Assembly (NCBI GenBank): GCA_022701365.1
Contig: JAKUHH010000030.1
Coordinates: 311,107 to 375,106 of the forward strand
Direction: 5' to 3'
From: Mycocentrospora acerina
Lineage: Eukaryota; Ascomycota; Dothideomycetes; Pleosporales
DNA: 64,000 bases
Part shown: in pieces, positions 22,938 through 34,100 of the stretch
How the letters are laid out: the number at the start of each line of letters is the position of its first letter
Numbering within the stretch: position 1 is the stretch's first letter
The notes under the pieces: generated by a model
Seen by the model: the letters and a program-made list of their open reading frames with translations, nothing else
Databases searched by the model: none
Told to the model about the DNA's origin: nothing
Made by a program: the position numbers and the translations under genes

Positions 22938-23399
22938 ATGCAAGACTTTGTTGGATTTCTCGACTTTGAGATGGTAGTGGGAGTATTCGGACCATTTAAT
23001 CAAACGCTTGATGATGAGATGCAGCATCAAGCATGATGCCACGGCCACTGCAGCAATAGTCGGACCGTGCTGCAGGGCGATGTGATGATGGTGATGATGT
23101 TGGGGCATTTGTGCATGCATGGGACACAAGGGTGCCTAGGGAGAAGATGAATGTGTTGCGTTGAAGCATCTGTGTACGACGTCTAGTGTTTCCAAAATGG
23201 AGGCATCTGCACGGTGGGAAGGAGGGAGGGAATGGTCAACATGAAGTTCTATTACTGAGCGTCTTGTACTGTATAAGTAGTGATGTGAGAGAGAGGCTGT
23301 GTGCGAGGAGATTGTTATAGATGTTGATTCATGTGAGTGTGTGTAATCTGGGTCGGTGCGTCAACGCACATGGTGCTAAGGGGAGTTGCAGGAGCTGGT

Positions 23400-23538
23400 G
23401 ACGAGGATGAGAACGAGAGCGAGAGCGAGAACGAGGATGAGAACGAGGACGAGAACGAGGGTGAGGACGAGGATGAGAAAGAGGATGAGAATGAGGACGA
23501 GGACGAGGACGAGAACATGGATGAGAACAAGGACGATG
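23400..23538 (+). repeat. Purine-rich GARRAC/GAGGAT tract
   Basis: About 140 bases almost purely of GAG, GAC, GAT, GAA and AAC triplets on the plus strand, strongly strand-asymmetric. It is open in several frames (a Glu/Asp-rich one among them), but this follows from composition, so I call it a repeat and not a gene. Confidence 0.75.
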
Positions 23539-23812
23539 GGAATGGGTGTTGACAGGAGCCAAGCAGGTCAAGCAGGTCAAGACGTCAGGGTGTGTGCATG
23601 TGGAACAATACCAACGGGATGGAGGTGTGGCGTCGGCGAGGGCGAGAACGGGTGGCGACAGGTCTCCGATCTGGACGAGACGGCGACATGGAGGCGAATC
23701 GGCAACGGGGTGCTAGTGTGCGGCACATGATGGAGGCCGCTGCACTGCACATGCTATGTAGACGGGCTGCCGCGCCTCTGCAGCGAGGGCCAGAGAGAGC
23801 GCGTTCAGCAGC

Positions 23813-23910
23813 CGCCAGGAGAGAGCAGCCCACAGCCAGGAGAGCATCCAGCAGCCAGCAGCCAGCAGCCCGCAGCCCGCAGCCCGAGAGCATCCAGCAG
23901 CCAGCATCCC
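23813..23910 (+). repeat. CAGC(C)-rich repeat in the SSK2 leader
   Basis: Irregular CAGC/CAGCC array containing a 21-base direct duplication, first copy at 23840-23860 and second at 23886-23906. It lies 90-190 bases before the SSK2 start codon and so probably within the mRNA leader. Confidence 0.7.
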
Positions 23911-23999
23911 TGCGCACATCCCCCCTTGCGCACTGCCACTGCCACTGCCACTGCTGATCGCTCCCCCGCGGCGAGCGGCACTGCACACGCTCGAGGACC

Positions 24000-26900
24000 A
24001 TGAGCGAGCCGGTGCGAAGCGTGCGGTTCGGCGGCAGCTTCAGCATGGCGTCGCTGCCGGAGCACCCCTCGGCGACGGGCATGGACACGCCGCAGCGCAC
24101 CAGCAGCCCGGGGTCGTCGTCGTCAGGTAGCGACGACGACCAGGATCACGACGAGCTCGCGCTTGGCATGGCCCGCCGCGACGACGGGCCATATCAATTT
24201 GCCGCGGCCGCGTCCTTGGGCAGCCTCGACGACGAGCCCTCTCTGCCCGGCGCGCCGTACAACAGCCTCAGCAGCAGCATCCGCAGCAGCGCGGGTCCCA
24301 CTCGCTCTCTGCGCGGCCCCCACATCATGACGGACCTGCCGCCCCTCTCGACCCAGATGCTGGCCAACGGCGCCGGCTCTTCAGCAGGCGCGGGCTCTGC
24401 CTCTGCCTCTGCCTCTGCCTCTGCCTCCGCCGCCGCCGCCTCTGCCTCTGCCTCGGGCTCCGCCCCGGGCTCAGCGCGCCCGCCGACCGCGCGCACGCCC
24501 TCCAACGCCTACGCGCCCCCCCGCCGCCCCCAGCAGTTCTCGCTCAACTCGACGACGGGCCGCCACCGCAACTCGTCGCAGTCGCGCGCCCGCCGCAACC
24601 CCAATGCCGAGTACCGCGCGCAGGAGAAGGCGTACGTGCAGCGCATCCGCCAGGAGAACGAGGCCGACGACTTCTTCGACCCGCCGCTGCGCACGCCCAG
24701 CCTGGGCTACACCACCGACTCGGCCTCGGACGACGAGTCGCCGTCGACGGGCGACTATGGCGACGCCGACCCCTACGACCAGGAGACGCTGCTCAGCTAC
24801 GGCAACGACGACATGCAGCCCTCGATCGAGGAGCTCAAGATCCCCGCCAACCGCGAGCGCCTCGAGTGGCACTCGATGCTGGCCAACGTGCTGACGGGCG
24901 ACGTCGTCAAGCAGGAGAAGAAGCGCCTGATTGGCAGCACCGAGACGCAGGGCGACAGCGCCATGAAGGCCGAGATCTGGATGGGCATCCGCGCAAAGGT
25001 CTGCGGCCGCTCGCTGCAGGCCCAGCGCCGCCTCGTCGACGACGCCCGCACCAAGACGCGCGCCCACCTCGAGAGCATCATCTCCTTTGAGGTCGAGGGC
25101 GCCGCCGAGGCCGGCCAGACGGCCGCCCAGCAGGTCGAGGCCGTGGTCAAGAAGATTGAGCAGATTGAGCGCGCCTACCCCACCCGCCAGGCCCTCGAGG
25201 CCGCCTACCCGCGCGCCGCCTCGCAGCCCTACCGCGACGCCTGCGACGCCGTCATTGCCTGGCACAACACCATTGGCCTCATCAGCACCGAAATGTCCGT
25301 CCTGCGCAAGTGGGTCGGCAACGAGGAGCTCGACTTTGTCAAGCCGCGCCCCCGCTCCTCGCAGGACCACCACCTCACCGACGAGTCCTCCTTCATCGAC
25401 CGCATCCTCAAGGAGGACGGCCTCAAGTCGCTGCAGGGCGACACCAACCTGCTCATCCCCCTCGAAAGGGTCATCCAAAAGGCCAAGACGACGCTCATTG
25501 CCAACGCACAGGGCTTTGCCGACCGCCACCTGCCCCCGTACATCGAGGAGCTGCTCACCCTCATCAACTTCCCCTCGCGCCTGCTGCAGGAAATCATCCG
25601 CGTCCGCCTGTCCTACGCCAAGAAGATCAAGGACCCCTCGCAGCAGGGCGTCATGATGGCCGAGCAGATGATTGCCCAGTTCCAGATTCTGCTCAAGATG
25701 GCCGGCCAGGTCAAGGAGAGCTACCTGGTCATCTCGCGCCCTGAGCCAGGCTGGGATCTGCCCCCCTGCATCGAGGAGAACTTTGACCTCGTGGTCCTGG
25801 ACGCACTCAAGTTCTACTTCAAGATGCTCAACTGGAAGCTTGCCGCAAACAAAAACACCTTCAAGGAAGCCGAAATCCTCGAGCAGGAGTGGGACTTTTG
25901 CAACAAGCTCGGCAGACAGCTCCAAGGCGGTGACGTCGAGACTGCAGAGCAGTTCAGCATCCTCACCTCCAAGTCGCTTACCCGTCTGAGTGCCCACTTT
26001 GAAAGAGAGCTGCAGCGTCGGCCAGACGAGCTTGCGGGCGCTGAAATGGAGAAGCGCTACAAACAGATTCTTGACTCTGTGCGTGTTCGACAGCGTAAGC
26101 TCTTCCGCTTCTCGAGGATCTTGACCACGCGCTTCGAAAATTGCACTGAATACAACATCAATCACATCGACTTGGACCATGAGCAACTGAGCGATCTGTT
26201 CGAGGCATTGGTTGTCACTGGACATTTCCTTGTCGAGACAAGCGGTGGCAACAACATGGGAGTGTACATTATCGCTTCGCCGGCGCTACTAGACCGCCCC
26301 AAGGACATCCAGTCTCTTCTCACTACCTGCTACCATACAGAGGAAGGCCCAGAAGATCTTTCGAATCCGTATGTTTTGATACTCAGACCAGAACAAACTC
26401 TCTACTGGACCGGTCAGACTCTGTCAGCCGACATTCACGAACCCCACTTGGATCTCAAGCCGGGCAGACTGCGTCTGGTTGCAGACGGCTCTCAACAGAG
26501 ACTCGCCATTGCCAATGCATCTTTCTCGCAGGCCATTGGCTCTGAGCTAAACGTCTTGATCGACCAGAGAGCCAACTTGCCCCGCGTCAACCAGGAACTG
26601 CAAAAGATCAAAAAGACTACGTGGAAATTGTCAAATACCATCATGGACAGCGTCGAAATCGTCCGTAGCCAGACTACTGGCCTCGACTGCCAAGATCTCA
26701 TTCAGACTTGTTTTGCCTTTGCAACAGAATTCGGTCAGCGTTCCGTGCTCTACATGGACTACAACCGTCGTGCCATGAACAACATCAAATTGACCAGACT
26801 TGCTCTGGACTGGGTGAGCTTTATTTGCGACGACTGCATTGCCTCGGACCGCAAGACTTTCCGATGGGCTGTCGTGGCTCTGGAGTTTGCAATGATGATG

Positions 26901-28257
26901 ACGCGTGGTCAGAACATCTTGTCCATCAGTGACGAGGAGTACACCATGCTGCGAATGAAAGTGGCTGGTTGCATGTCGCTTCTCATATCACACTTTGATA
27001 TCATGGGAGCAAGATCCACCATTGCTGCCCAGGCTGAGCGACAGCGCTTGAATGCCATCGCAGGCAAGAACTCGATGGACCCCACAAACTCAAAAGACGA
27101 CGACGAGGCTATGGAGATTACCCAAATGCAATGGGTACAGAGATTGGAGGAAATCGACATGTTTAGGAAAGACAAGGAGGCCGAGCGCCAGGCTCTGGGC
27201 AGGGTGCTCGAAGACTCCAACGAAGCTGACCGAGCACTCACCTATCTATCCTCGTCCGCTACCAACGTCACTTTAAGATGGCAACAAGGTCAGTTTGTCG
27301 GTGGCGGTACTTTCGGATCGGTGTACGCCGCCATGAATCTCGACTCCAATCATCTCATGGCTGTCAAGGAGATTCGTCTCCAGGACCCTCAACTCATTCC
27401 TACCATCGTTGCTCAAATTAGAGACGAGATGGGTGTGCTTCAGGTTCTCGATCACCCCAACATTGTCTCATACTACGGCATCGAGCCCCACAGAGACAAG
27501 GTGTACATTTTCATGGAGTACTGCTCGGGTGGCTCTCTGGCCGGATTACTGGAACATGGTCGCATCGAAGACGAGACAGTCATCATGGTCTATGCATTGC
27601 AGATGTTGGAAGGTCTTGCGTATCTCCACGACGCAGGTGTTGTGCACCGCGACATCAAGCCTGAGAGTAAGATCCCCTTGAACCCTCGACATCAACACCC
27701 CCCCAGCTAACCCAACCCTAGATATCCTCCTCGACCACAACGGTGTAATCAAGTACGTTGATTTTGGCGCTGCCAAGCTCATCGCCCGCCAAGGTAGAAC
27801 CCTCGCCGCGGAGCACAACGCCACACGCCAAGGTCGCCAGGGCTCCATGACTGGTACGCCCATGTACATGTCGCCCGAAGTCATCCGCGGCGGCTCGACA
27901 GGCCGCCACGGCGCCGTCGACATCTGGTCGCTCGGATGCGTGATCCTCGAGATGGCCACTGGCCGCCGCCCCTGGGCAAGCATGGACAACGAATGGGCCA
28001 TCATGTACCACATTGCCCAAGGCGACCCGCCGCAGCTCCCCACCCGAGACCAACTCAGCGACACGGGCATCGATTTTTTGAAAAAGTGCTTCGAACGCGA
28101 CCCCGCAAGGCGCGCGAGCGCAGTCGAGCTCCTGCAGCATGACTGGATCATGACGCTTCGCGCGCAGTTGAGCCTGGAGCCCCAGACACCCAGCAGCGAG
28201 AGCAGTGGCGGAATGAGCACGCCCAACAGCAGCAGACACAACTCCACTTATGCTTAG
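24000..28257 (+). CDS. SSK2: MAP kinase kinase kinase of the HOG osmostress pathway (Ssk2/Ssk22 type)
   Basis: Activates the Pbs2-type MAPKK downstream of the two-component phosphorelay in osmotic and oxidative stress. Two exons, 24000-27666 and 27722-28257, with a 55-base intron exactly inside the catalytic loop (HRDIKPE / N). The product is 1400 residues, the usual size. Residues 1-300 are Ser/Ala-rich and disordered, beginning MSEPVRSVRFGGSFSMASLP. The long middle (about 300-1080) is the helical regulatory region conserved in Ssk2/Ssk22/MTK1. The C-terminal kinase domain begins with the glycine loop GGGTFGSVYAA near 1101, has AVKEIRLQDP, catalytic HRDIKPEN, YVDFGAAK and the activation segment GTPMYMSPEVIRGG, and ends with GIDFLKKCFERDPARRASA. 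The start is the first ATG after the CAGC-rich leader. High GC in the 5' half creates long opposite-strand frames that are not genes. Confidence 0.95.
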
Positions 28258-29309
28258 TCGTCGTGTCTTACGTCTCTCCAACTCTATCTACCTCCACCTC
28301 CTCTTCTCGACACGCATTAAAATACCCTTTTTTCCAATCGCAAAAGACTGTTTTTTTGTATCCCTTTTTCCTTATTGGTAATGTCTTGTTGACCATCAAT
28401 CTATCACTACTACTACCACAACTACTACTACTATTATCCATCTCTCTTCCTCCCTCTCCCTCTCTCTCTCTCCCCCCCCCCCCCCCTTCTCTGAACAGCG
28501 GGGGGCAACAAAAAAAGATATTCCCGTATACATGCATCAGCGAAGGAGTTGTCGTCATCGTCATCGTCATCATCATCGTTGTTATTTTCCTTTTCCTTTT
28601 TCTTTTGGTCCCCCTCCCCCTCCCCCCCTTCAAAAAATATTATCATCCGTGTTTGTTTTTCTTCCTTGCTCTTTTTTTTCGATCGTCGTCGGGCTTTTCT
28701 TTGCCCCCTCTTTTTTTGTTTTTGTTTTTTTTATTTGCATGGGGTGGGGAGGGGTTTGGTTTGGTTTGGTTTGGTTTGCGTCACTCTGTCTGTTTTATTT
28801 TATTTTTCTCTTTGGGAGGGGGGGCGGAGAAGAAGGCAAGGAAGGCATGGCAAGGCAATGCAAGGCAAGGCAAAGAGGGAAATACACACACACAGATATA
28901 TACACATGCATGCGTGTATGCATCATTGTACCATTTTCTTACATACACATATACCAAGCAACGATTATGTCATTTATTTCACATTTGTTACTGTTGCGTG
29001 CGTTGCCGCCCTTGATGAGGGGATTATGATGTTGATGATTCGGTTCTTATTAGCGCGTATTCAAAGGGTGAGGACTGGCTGGCTGGCTGGCTGATTGATT
29101 GGTTTGGAAGAATAATATTCTTGCCTGCGTGGCTGGTATGGCCAATCTAACAGATATAGGATATACAGTCCCTTGCCCCGACCACAAGTCTATGCTATGT
29201 ACTTTCGAAACGTGTCGAGTCAAGACTTGGCTAGCTAGCTAACTAGCTTGCTCAATCAATTCAACTCAGATCTTGAAAACACGCCGGTGCTACCTTTTGT
29301 GGTAGCAAT
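28258..29309. other. Intergenic, convergent 3' ends of SSK2 and the ODC carrier
   Basis: About 1 kb rich in simple repeats: CT and C runs near 28440-28487, ATC triplets near 28555-28580, a GGTTT pentamer run near 28754-28778, AAGGC units near 28838-28872 and CTGG units near 29076-29092. No coding signal. Confidence 0.6.
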
Positions 29310-30687
29310 CTACTGCCCATCACGCATCTTGCGGAAAAAGTCCATGACGCCCGTGAAGACGACGAGCAGAATACCACCACCAGGACCCAATCTCAGTACC
29401 TTGGGCGCAAAGCCCTTGTACAGAGCGCTGAAACCCTCCTCCCTCGCGACCGTGCCCAGAGCAGGCCATGCCCAATTGTATTTTGGTAGTGTGCCAGGTA
29501 CCTTTGGCGAGTTCTGAATGCGAGACTTGACGACGTCCATGGGTGTGTTGATGATTGTACCCACGGTTCCTCCAATGGCACCGGAGATGAGGTCATTGGT
29601 GATTTGGCCCCTCTTAGTCGTGGCTGCGGGGATGAGCGCGCGAACCTGGAAAATGCAGCCAAAGTATCCAGCATTCCAGAGAATGTGGCGCCACATTGTA
29701 GACTCGAGCCCCTGGTAAAGAGTGAGGGGGCCTTCCTGCTTGACAATCTTGGTCACACAGTCGATCATGCCGTTGTACTTGTGGGCTTGCGCTTTGTCTT
29801 GTAAACGGATCTTGACGAGCTCGAAGGGGACGACGACGAAAGCTTCGGTCGCTCCGGCAGTCGCACCAGTAAGGATAGAGAGCGATTGGTTCATCTTGGC
29901 CATGCCAAAGAGGTCACGGTAGAAAGCGCCCCAAGAGTCGTTTGCTGCGAATTTGGTGGCCCTTAGTTAGGTCAGAAACATGGCGTATCAAGGATCCTTA
30001 GGGACAGTTTCTCACCTCTTGGGGGCTTCCATAAGAATTGGCGCAGAAATACCACGGTACAGCCTCGAAGCTCTGCATGGCGTTAGTTTCACTTGGAGCG
30101 TTGATGGTCGCGTGAGATTAAGTGTACCCTTCATTTCTTACAATCTTCCTGAAGCAATCGATCATGCTATTGTAGGCTTCCTCGCCGACCTCCTTGCCAG
30201 TTTGCAGTTGTCTACATAGGTTTAGGTACAGTCATTTAGCGGTTGGCCATGTGCGACGTCTTACACTCGGGTCTTGACGACATCCAGCGGGTACCTGTCG
30301 TCATATGTCAGCAATTGCACGTCGAAGAGTTGCGATGGACGGCTAGCACTCACATGAGCAGAATCTATGTGTGCACCCCCCATTAGCGTTGCCGCATCGC
30401 AAAAGAGCTGCATTATCGACCGGGCGCACTCACTTCTGACACACCAGCCACGGCACCTGTCCGCTGTTAGTAATTGCTTCATATGCTCCAAAGCTCAGAC
30501 GGCCAGATTTGAGATGCTCTAAACAATCGGTACGCAACCGTGCGCCGCAATGATTGTGTTGTCGAGGTGCTCAAATCTGTAGAATTGCCAATTGCACCAG
30601 TGCCGCAGTTTCCCGCAATCATAATTGAGACTTACCAGCCGCGAACTGGTAGACGAAAGGCAGAGGCTTCACGTCGGGAGCTGACAT
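29310..30687 (-). CDS. ODC1: Mitochondrial 2-oxodicarboxylate carrier (Odc1/Odc2 type)
   Basis: An inner-membrane solute carrier exchanging 2-oxoadipate and 2-oxoglutarate, linked to lysine and glutamate metabolism. Seven exons: 30636-30687, 30434-30456, 30354-30364, 30265-30294, 30128-30211, 30016-30072 and 29310-29961. All splice sites are GT-AG, phases agree, and the protein is 302 residues, normal for the family. It has the three carrier signatures PLDVVKTR, PFELVKIR and PMDVVKSR, plus ISAPILMEAPKRATKFAAND and WRHILWNAGYFG, which are typical of ODC carriers. Exons 2, 3 and 4 are only 23, 11 and 30 bases and together encode the start of the first repeat (GAVAGVSEILLMYPLDVVKT). Substrate assignment rests on resemblance. 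It is divergent from DNA2 with 482 bases between start codons. Confidence 0.92.
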
Positions 30688-31117
30688 ATTTGCGGTGGTG
30701 ATTGGGCGAAGGAATGAGAGGAGGAGAGTGTCAGGGAAAAGAAAGGCTGGCGTTGAGTGCGCGAGTTGAATGCCGGCATAGACTAATAATCTGGGGAAGA
30801 GCGTGGGATGCCGGCCCAAGCTCGTCCTATGTCGGCCTCCGATAATAGTCACCAATGCAAGATCCTCTTATCCGCTTAGTCACGGATAAGTTGCAAAAGA
30901 CTTCCCCATATACGTCAACCATCTCTGGATTGCTTTGGTTGTATTACACGAGGTGTCAAGCCCAAGTCGGCTGTATGACCGGCCCGAGTCAGCTGTCAAA
31001 AGTCGTGAGTGTGGAAAAGCGTTGAGCAGCCCTGTCGGTGTTTCATACTTGCCGATGTCGCTTACGTGATGCGGGCGTGTTTGACTGGTATGCATTGATC
31101 GGCGCCTGACGATCGCG

Positions 31118-31123
31118 ACGCGT
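31118..31123. promoter_or_regulatory. MCB element ACGCGT upstream of DNA2
   Basis: A perfect ACGCGT about 47 bases before the DNA2 start, inside the 482-base divergent promoter shared with the ODC carrier. ACGCGT is the core bound by MBF (Mbp1/Swi6 type) at G1/S genes; DNA2 is a fitting target. Binding is inferred. Confidence 0.5.
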
Positions 31124-31169
31124 CTTGTTCGCGTCAGTCGACCCCAGCCGTTCGTAGCTCGCCTTTCCC

Positions 31170-34100
31170 ATGTCCACTCGTCAGAAGTCCTTCTTCGACC
31201 AGGAAACGAAGCCCAAGGTGGGCCTTGCAATTAGTCTTACTGTCAGCCTTGCCACATGCTCACTTCTTCCTCATAGCAATATAGAGGCCAATGGCACCGC
31301 CCACACAACCTTCCCCGCCACAATAGCCATACTCACCCTGCACCTCTTACGCGACACGTCGTGACCGGCCCGCCCATTATGCCCTCAACACAAACGCGCT
31401 CGAAGCTCAAGGCTTTTCAATTTATTGAAGGCGCGCCCTCTGTTCAAAGTGTTAGGGAACGTGAGGCAGAAAAAGAGAATCTACCTGATGCGCTCGACAG
31501 GGCATTGAAGGCCAAGGACACACCAAAAGCCCCCAAGACAGTGAAGAATTCTGGGAAAAAATTTGAAACTCCAAAGCCACCGACGAGGAAAGCCTGTCCA
31601 CCGCCTTCAACACCCAATATGAGACTACCACTGGCTGATCTTGTCGGGAACATCGATGATTCATCTAGGCACGCCGTAGAAGACATCGGTTCTCCGGAAG
31701 AGCAACTCGGTTGGCGAGGATCACAACCAGTCAACACACCTCTGCCTCGAAAGAATAAGAAACGCGCTCGAAGTTCTTCGCCGGTAGGGCCATCCCAAGA
31801 CGATCTCAAGTTGTACTCGGTGAAACGAGACCTCACAACTCCGCAAGCGGATCCTGCAATGGAGCTATGGTCTCGATACACAAGGGACAATAAGGGAACA
31901 CCAAGTGCAAATAAAAGCGTCGCCTTTGCACACCTCATTGACGAGTCGCCTCGTTCCACTGTCGCTGCTGGCAGTGTCAGTGGACTGAGGCGTTGGGCGA
32001 GCTGCGGTACTGAATTCCCTACATCAACGAAGAAAAGAAGGAGAACATATGGCGTGTTCCAGGGTGACAAAGAAACCAACGAAGACGTATTTGCGGCTGC
32101 CCCAAGTTCGGATGGTGACGTTCATGGGCAATCAACGAAATCGAATCTCGCCAGCATGGTCCAGCGGATGAGAGAATGCGTAAGACCCAGACAGCAGCAG
32201 ATACCGTCTAGCTCTTCGCCACTACCTGAAACTGTAGATCGTCACACGCCTTCCTCTGGTTCCCCTATACAGCGGCGCATACGCGAACAGGACGAAGAAA
32301 CTTTCGAGGCTTTGGAAGATGAGGAAGAGGTCCAAAAGGAAAGATTTGTCACGAGTGAAGATGGCTTTCTGGATGGGGAGAAACGGCGAAAGTCTTCTGG
32401 ATCCTCTGATGAATTTGGTGATGACGACTTTGATACAGACTTGGTTGAGGCTCTAGACACTTCACCAGATGATACTGAACCGCCCACGCATTGCAGGATC
32501 AACTCTACACTACCGACTGAACCCTCATTAAACCCGCCCTCTCAACAGCCGTCCTATGAGGCTACTTTGGTAGACGCAGAGAGCGAAGATGAGTTTGGGT
32601 TGGACGACGAAGATGATGCAGACTTGACTCACGTGGCATCTTTGTTTGATGATAGACTTGTAGATTCTCCTATCGAGAATCAGGCAATACCGATAGCACA
32701 GGCTGCTACTGCGATGAACACCGCTCCGGTGCCGGTCATCAGCTTGGTGGATGATGATTCTGATGATTTTGGTGATGAAATAGACGATGATGAGTTTGCT
32801 GCAGCGGAAGTGGCTGCCACACAAACACCTGCGACGACTGTATGTAGACCACATATCTATTCATCCTAATGAAATGAAGCTAAACTCTCAAGAGTCTACA
32901 GGATACCAGAGCCATCCAACGTTATCTCGTTAAGCGAGTAGATGAAAGCTCATTCACCACAGATCGAGGCTATCAGTTTCCTGAAAAAGTATGCGTTTTC
33001 ATCACTCTTCTCGTATCTACTTGATGCATAATTGACTGACACCATACAGGTTTTGCTCGTCGAGGAAGAGAAGACGAAGCTCTTGAAAGGTATTACTCTG
33101 CGACAAGCCTGGTACGATACTCCTTGTACACCGGGTTCGTTCGTTCATGTCATTGGTCAGTTCTCATCTGCTGGGCAATGTATTATTGACGATCATCACA
33201 ATATGTTGATATTACATCCGGACCATCTGATATCAGCAACTGTTGTTGCCGACTCCTTCGGCTGTTTACGTAGAGCGGTGCTCCAAGACCGCATCAAAGC
33301 GACTAGCAAGGCTAACGCACCCATGCTCTATGGAACGCTTCTCCACGAACTGTTTCAAGAAGCCCTGAAGGCAAACAGATGGGACTCGACATTTCTCCTC
33401 GAGACAATCGACAAGCTTCTGCCCAGTAAATTTGAAGCCATCCTCGAGATCAATTCAACATGCGAGGCGATCAAGGAACATATGAGTAGTAAATTACCTG
33501 AGCTGCAGGCATGGGCCAAGGTGTTTGTGCGTGCAGAGCCTCGAGCTGATGCGGTCGTGCGAGAGCGAAACGGGCGACAATCAGTCATGAGTATCAATAA
33601 GCTTCTTGAAGTGGAAGAGCATGTTTGGTCACCCATGTATGGCTTGAAAGGAAATATCGATGCTACTGTGCAAGTCACTATGCAAGATGACCTAGGCGAG
33701 CGCACCCTGACTGTACCTTTTGAAGTGAAAACGGGTAAGAACTCTTCTAACGCTGCACACGTTGCTCAGACGGCTTTGTATAACCTGCTCTTGTCCAATC
33801 GATATGGTTAGTACTCTTCTATTCTAATCAAAGTTCTCTGCTAAATTGTGTAGATGTTGAAATTGCATATGGCATCTTGTACTACATGGAAACATCTGAC
33901 ATCAGCCGCATTCCCGCTGTTCGCAACGACATTATTCATATGATCATCAAGCGTAATGAGTTGGCTTGTTATGTCCGAGATCGCATCGAGTTACCACCAA
34001 TGCTGAAAGAGGACTTCAAGTGCGGAAAATGTTATGCCCAAGAGCCGTGCTTCTTGTATAACAAACTAGTTGAGGGTGGTGATGGTGAGCTGCTCAACAA

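Larger units (their letters stand above)
22082..23999. other. Long upstream region of SSK2 with low-complexity DNA
   Basis: 1.9 kb without a supported gene. It holds a 22-bp tandem repeat, a purine tract and a CAGC-rich stretch, listed separately. The right-hand part is probably SSK2 promoter and 5' untranslated leader. Confidence 0.5.

Noticed and set aside
23337..23552. Glu/Asp-rich frame of 71 codons
   Set aside because: A direct reading of the purine tract; open in more than one frame and lacking any non-repetitive part.
24471..26225. 584-codon open frame on the minus strand
   Set aside because: Antisense to the GC-rich 5' half of SSK2, whose product is clearly conserved; composition bias explains the open frame.
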